From positions 1-7,346 of the forward strand of contig JAJXTK010000320.1 of assembly GCA_021783935.1 (NCBI GenBank): a stretch of 7,346 nucleotides of DNA. Direction: 5' to 3'. Of the stretch, positions 4,711 through 7,346 are shown piece after piece (within the stretch, counting starts at the first letter, position 1; the number at the start of each line of letters is the position of its first letter). This stretch comes from Myxococcales bacterium. GTDB lineage: Bacteria > Myxococcota_A > Polyangia > Polyangiales > JADJMO01. Position numbers and translations under genes: made by a program. Under the pieces are notes generated by a model, which was not told the origin of the DNA, ran no database searches, and saw only the letters and a program-made list of their open reading frames with translations.

Positions 4711-7346
4711 TCAGTCGCCGGCGTCGTCGTCGGCGTCGGCGGACGAGACGGGGGGCGCCGCCGGCGTGCGCACCGACGACGACGCGAGCCCGAACCCGCC
4801 GGTGGCCCGCACGCCGACGACGGCGTCGCACCACTCGCGCACCCTTGCGCGCGCGGGGGGCGGCCAGCCCGCCGCGTCGAAGCGCGCGAGCAGCTGCGCG
4901 GCGTGATCGCCCATGCGGCGCGGATCGGCGAAGACGCGCTGCGCCTCGCCGATCGCCTCGGCGGCCCCTTCTGAATCCCCTTGGCTCGCGAGCACCCACG
5001 CGCGCACGAGGTGGCGATGCTGCTGCGGCTCCGCCTCGGACGTCTCGATCGCGTCGCAGGCCGCGAGCTCGTCGGCGGCGGCGTCGACCTCCCCGCGCAC
5101 GAGCGCCTCCTGCGCGAGCAAGAGCCTCGACTCGACGATCCCCCACGGATCGCCGAGCTTCTCGAAGAGATCGAGCGCCGCGTGGGCGTGGCGAGCGGCG
5201 GCGGGGGCGTCTTCGCGATCGATCTCGATCATCGCGAGCAGGCGCTCGCACGCCGCGAGCCCGCGCGGGGTCTCGAGCGCGCGCAGCGCGTCGCGCGTCG
5301 CCACGATGCGCGCGTGCGCGGCCTCGAGCTCGCCGCTGCGGTGCTCGGCGTGCGCCAGCGCCACGTCGACCTGCGAGAGCCCGAGCCGATAGCCGATGCC
5401 GTCGAACTCCGTGCGCGCCTCGGAGAGCAGCTCGCGCGCCTTGGCGAACCCCCCTTCGGCGAGCTCGATGAGGCCGAGCAAGAGCAGGCACTGCGCGCGG
5501 CCGAGCGGCTCGCCGAGCGCGCGAAAGCGCCGCGCCCCGCGGTGCAGGGCGTCGCGCGCGGAGACGTAGTCGCCGATCAGGTAGTCGATCTCGCCGATGA
5601 CGACCTCGCACGAGGCGCGCCCGGCGTCGTCGTCGAGCCGATCGAAGGTCGCGAGCGCGCGCGCGACGTTCTGGCGCCCCTCGAGCGCGGCGCCCTGCTC
5701 GGAGTCGATGTGCCCGAGCAGCCGCAGCGTGTGGGCCTCGCACGCCTCCTCGCCGAGCGTGGAGAAGGCGCGCCGCGCCTTCAGGGCGGCCTCGCGGGCC
5801 TCGTCGAAGCGCCCCGCGTGCCGCAGCGCCTCGGCGCGCCAACGCTGGTGCTTGGCCGCCCATCGCGGCGATGGCGGGGGCGGCGTGAGCGAGGTCGGGC
5901 GCTGCGCCGCGCGAGCCGCCTCGTCGGTCTCCCCTTCGGCCGCCTCGCGCCCGGCCGCGACGTCGAGCGGCCGCAGATCGAGCAGCGCGAGATCCTCGAG
6001 CGTGCGCGAGGCGTCTCGCACCCGGCTCCAGGCGGTCTCGACGTAATCGAGCAGGAGCTCCGCGGCCGGATCGGCGTCGCCCGCGCGCAAGAGGTTGAGC
6101 ACGCGGTGGCGCACCACGCGCCTCGTGCCCGCGAGCGGATGGCTCGCGAGCGCCGTGGCCGCTGCGCGCAAGATGTCGCGCGCGTCGGGGCGCGCCGCGA
6201 GGCGCAAGAGCAGGTGCTCTTGCAACAGCGCGTGGGGGAAGCGGAAGCGATCCTCGGTCGTGGCGATGAGGATCTGCGCCCGCTGGAGCGCGTCGATCGC
6301 GCGCGCGACCTCGACGCCGAAGCCGCCGAGCCCGACGACCATGCCGACGAGCCCGCGCAGCACGTCGCCGCGGAACTCCGCGCCGAGCGCCGCCGCCGCC
6401 TCCGCCGACGTGACGTGACGCGGATCGAGCGCCCGCAGCCGATCGTCCCACAGCTCCGCGGTGGTCGTCGCGCGCCCCTGCAGCGCCTCGTCGCGCACGC
6501 GGTAGGCGCCGCCGGCGAGCTCGAGGCCGCCCTGCGCGGCCCACGCGTGCAGCAGCTGCAGCGCGAAGAGCGGGTTGCCCTTGCTGCGCTCGGTCGCCTC
6601 GTTGAGCGCGCGCTCGTCGAGCGGCAGCGCCGCGCGCAAGAGCGCGTGCGTGTCGGAGGCCTCGAGCGGCCCGACGATGAAGCGCGGCCCGCCGAAGGCG
6701 CGGCGCATCAGCTCGAGCCGCCGATCGACGTCGCTGTCGGGGAGCGTCGCCTCGAGGCGCGCCGTGGCGACCAGCATCCACCGCAGGCTCGGCGCGTCGC
6801 GACGGAGCTTGAGCAGGCCGTCGATCGTGCTGGGCGGCGCGAGGTGGAAGTCGTCGAGGAAGAGCAGAATCGGGCGTTGCTTGCCGATGCGCTCGAGCAC
6901 GCGGCGGATGACCAGCCAGCGCAGCTCCGGCTCGTCGAGCGTGAAGCGCTTGCCCGTCGGCCCGAGCGGCGCGCGCTCGCGGCGTCGTCGCTCGCGGCCC
7001 GACGGCGGCGCGGCCGGCCCCGAAGAGGCCCCCGCGCTCGGCTCGTACGACGAAGGGCGCAGCCACTCGGCGGTCGCGGCGACCCAGGTCATCCCCTCGT
7101 CGTCGTCCTTGTCGATCTCCCAGACGTTGATGAGCGCCTGCTCGACGAGGATGCGATCGACGCGCTCGAGCCCGAAGTGCGCGAGGATCGCGCCGTTGAG
7201 GCCGTCTTGGGGCCCGTTGAGGCGCCGATAGCGCGCGCGCAGGGGCACCATCTTCCCCCCCTCGTGCACGCGCTCGCAGAGCCACTCCACGATGCGGCTC
7301 TTGCCGACGCCGGCCTCGCCGAGCAGCAGCCCCATGCGCGCGTTCG
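4711..7346 (-). CDS. STAND-type AAA ATPase with eight TPR-like repeats, N-terminus beyond window
   Basis: At least 874 residues are encoded, counted from a methionine at 7335. That methionine is unlikely to be the true start, because the frame stays open to the edge and the P-loop follows at once. Walker A GEAGVGKS is at 6-13 and Walker B ILLFLDD at 156-162, followed by FH. A sensor-like LVATAR (188-193) and a KGNPLF motif (252-257) are typical of AAA_16/STAND ATPases. A Pro/Ser/Arg-rich insert (about 95-130) lies between the Walker motifs. Residues 494-813 are eight helical repeats of 40 residues, probably a protein-binding surface. The C-terminus is an Asp/Ala-rich tail. Relatives often carry an N-terminal Ser/Thr kinase, cyclase or winged-helix domain, any of which could lie beyond the edge. 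It is likely a cytoplasmic signalling or regulatory switch; the ligand is unknown. Confidence 0.88.
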   Translation of the reverse strand, partial: NARMGLLLGEAGVGKSRIVEWLCERVHEGGKMVPLRARYRRLNGPQDGLNGAILAHFGLERVDRILVEQALINVWEIDKDDDEGMTWVAATAEWLRPSSYEPSAGASSGPAAPPSGRERRRRERAPLGPTGKRFTLDEPELRWLVIRRVLERIGKQRPILLFLDDFHLAPPSTIDGLLKLRRDAPSLRWMLVATARLEATLPDSDVDRRLELMRRAFGGPRFIVGPLEASDTHALLRAALPLDERALNEATERSKGNPLFALQLLHAWAAQGGLELAGGAYRVRDEALQGRATTTAELWDDRLRALDPRHVTSAEAAAALGAEFRGDVLRGLVGMVVGLGGFGVEVARAIDALQRAQILIATTEDRFRFPHALLQEHLLLRLAARPDARDILRAAATALASHPLAGTRRVVRHRVLNLLRAGDADPAAELLLDYVETAWSRVRDASRTLEDLALLDLRPLDVAAGREAAEGETDEAARAAQRPTSLTPPPPSPRWAAKHQRWRAEALRHAGRFDEAREAALKARRAFSTLGEEACEAHTLRLLGHIDSEQGAALEGRQNVARALATFDRLDDDAGRASCEVVIGEIDYLIGDYVSARDALHRGARRFRALGEPLGRAQCLLLLGLIELAEGGFAKARELLSEARTEFDGIGYRLGLSQVDVALAHAEHRSGELEAAHARIVATRDALRALETPRGLAACERLLAMIEIDREDAPAAARHAHAALDLFEKLGDPWGIVESRLLLAQEALVRGEVDAAADELAACDAIETSEAEPQQHRHLVRAWVLASQGDSEGAAEAIGEAQRVFADPRRMGDHAAQLLARFDAAGWPPPARARVREWCDAVVGVRATGGFGLASSSVRTPAAPPVSSADADDDAGD
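4897..5856 (-). other. Region encoding eight in-register 40-residue TPR-like repeats
   Basis: Repeat units start at residues 494, 534, 574, 614, 654, 694, 734 and 774 of the ATPase (counted from the methionine at 7335). Each has a first helix rich in Leu/Ala, a short turn often containing Gly plus Asp/Glu and an aromatic residue (GRFDEA, GDYVSA, GGFAKA, GEVDAA), and a second helix ending near a LG or LD turn. No insertion or deletion breaks the 120-nt period. The units differ clearly in sequence, so this is an old protein repeat, not a recent DNA duplication. Confidence 0.75.

Noticed and set aside
4232..7285. 1017-codon open frame on the minus strand, in another frame of the ATPase
   Set aside because: It is Arg/Ala-rich low-complexity sequence. 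The overlapping frame has Walker A, Walker B and TPR repeats, so this one is spurious.

Overview
The window is very GC-rich DNA, with G or C dominating third codon positions. It carries five protein genes packed almost without gaps. The likely source is a member of the Myxococcota, probably a Polyangia-type lineage. This is inferred from gene style rather than a marker gene: a lipoprotein with an Asp/Ala/Gly-rich linker and a beta-propeller, a STAND ATPase with TPR repeats, a stand-alone receiver protein, and long spurious ORFs on the opposite strands. No rRNA, tRNA, CRISPR array, transposase or integrase was seen.

Layout. Positions 1-237 hold no convincing gene. They contain a perfect 12-bp inverted repeat (44-70) whose right arm continues into a four-run G-quadruplex motif (61-83). 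Next on the plus strand is a DHH/DHHA1-family phosphoesterase (238-1338). After 52 bp comes a 779-residue lipoprotein (1391-3730) with a PD40/TolB-like propeller, one CxxCH motif and a C-terminal tail of 12 cysteines in two knottin-like modules. Its stop codon is 2 bp from the stop of a convergent minus-strand hemerythrin-like gene (3733-4164). A 118-bp divergent promoter region with a 10-bp palindrome (4165-4282) separates that gene from a single-domain response regulator on the plus strand (4283-4690). After another 20 bp comes the convergent end of a large minus-strand STAND-type ATPase (4711 to the window edge), which has a P-loop, Walker B and eight TPR-like repeats of exactly 40 residues. 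Its N-terminus lies outside the window.

How the genes relate. No single pathway is evident. The hemerythrin-like protein (oxygen, NO or metal sensing or binding), the receiver protein and the STAND ATPase are all plausible signalling or stress components, but their arrangement is convergent and divergent rather than one operon. The DHH phosphoesterase and the lipoprotein are co-directional and could be co-transcribed, though a candidate promoter sits directly in front of the lipoprotein. Several starts are preceded by TAnnnT-like boxes so close to the start codon that leaderless or nearly leaderless transcripts are possible.

The most unusual element is the lipoprotein tail: two consecutive C-C-CC-C-C cysteine patterns like those of inhibitor cystine knot peptides, joined to a predicted surface propeller with a haem-c-type motif.
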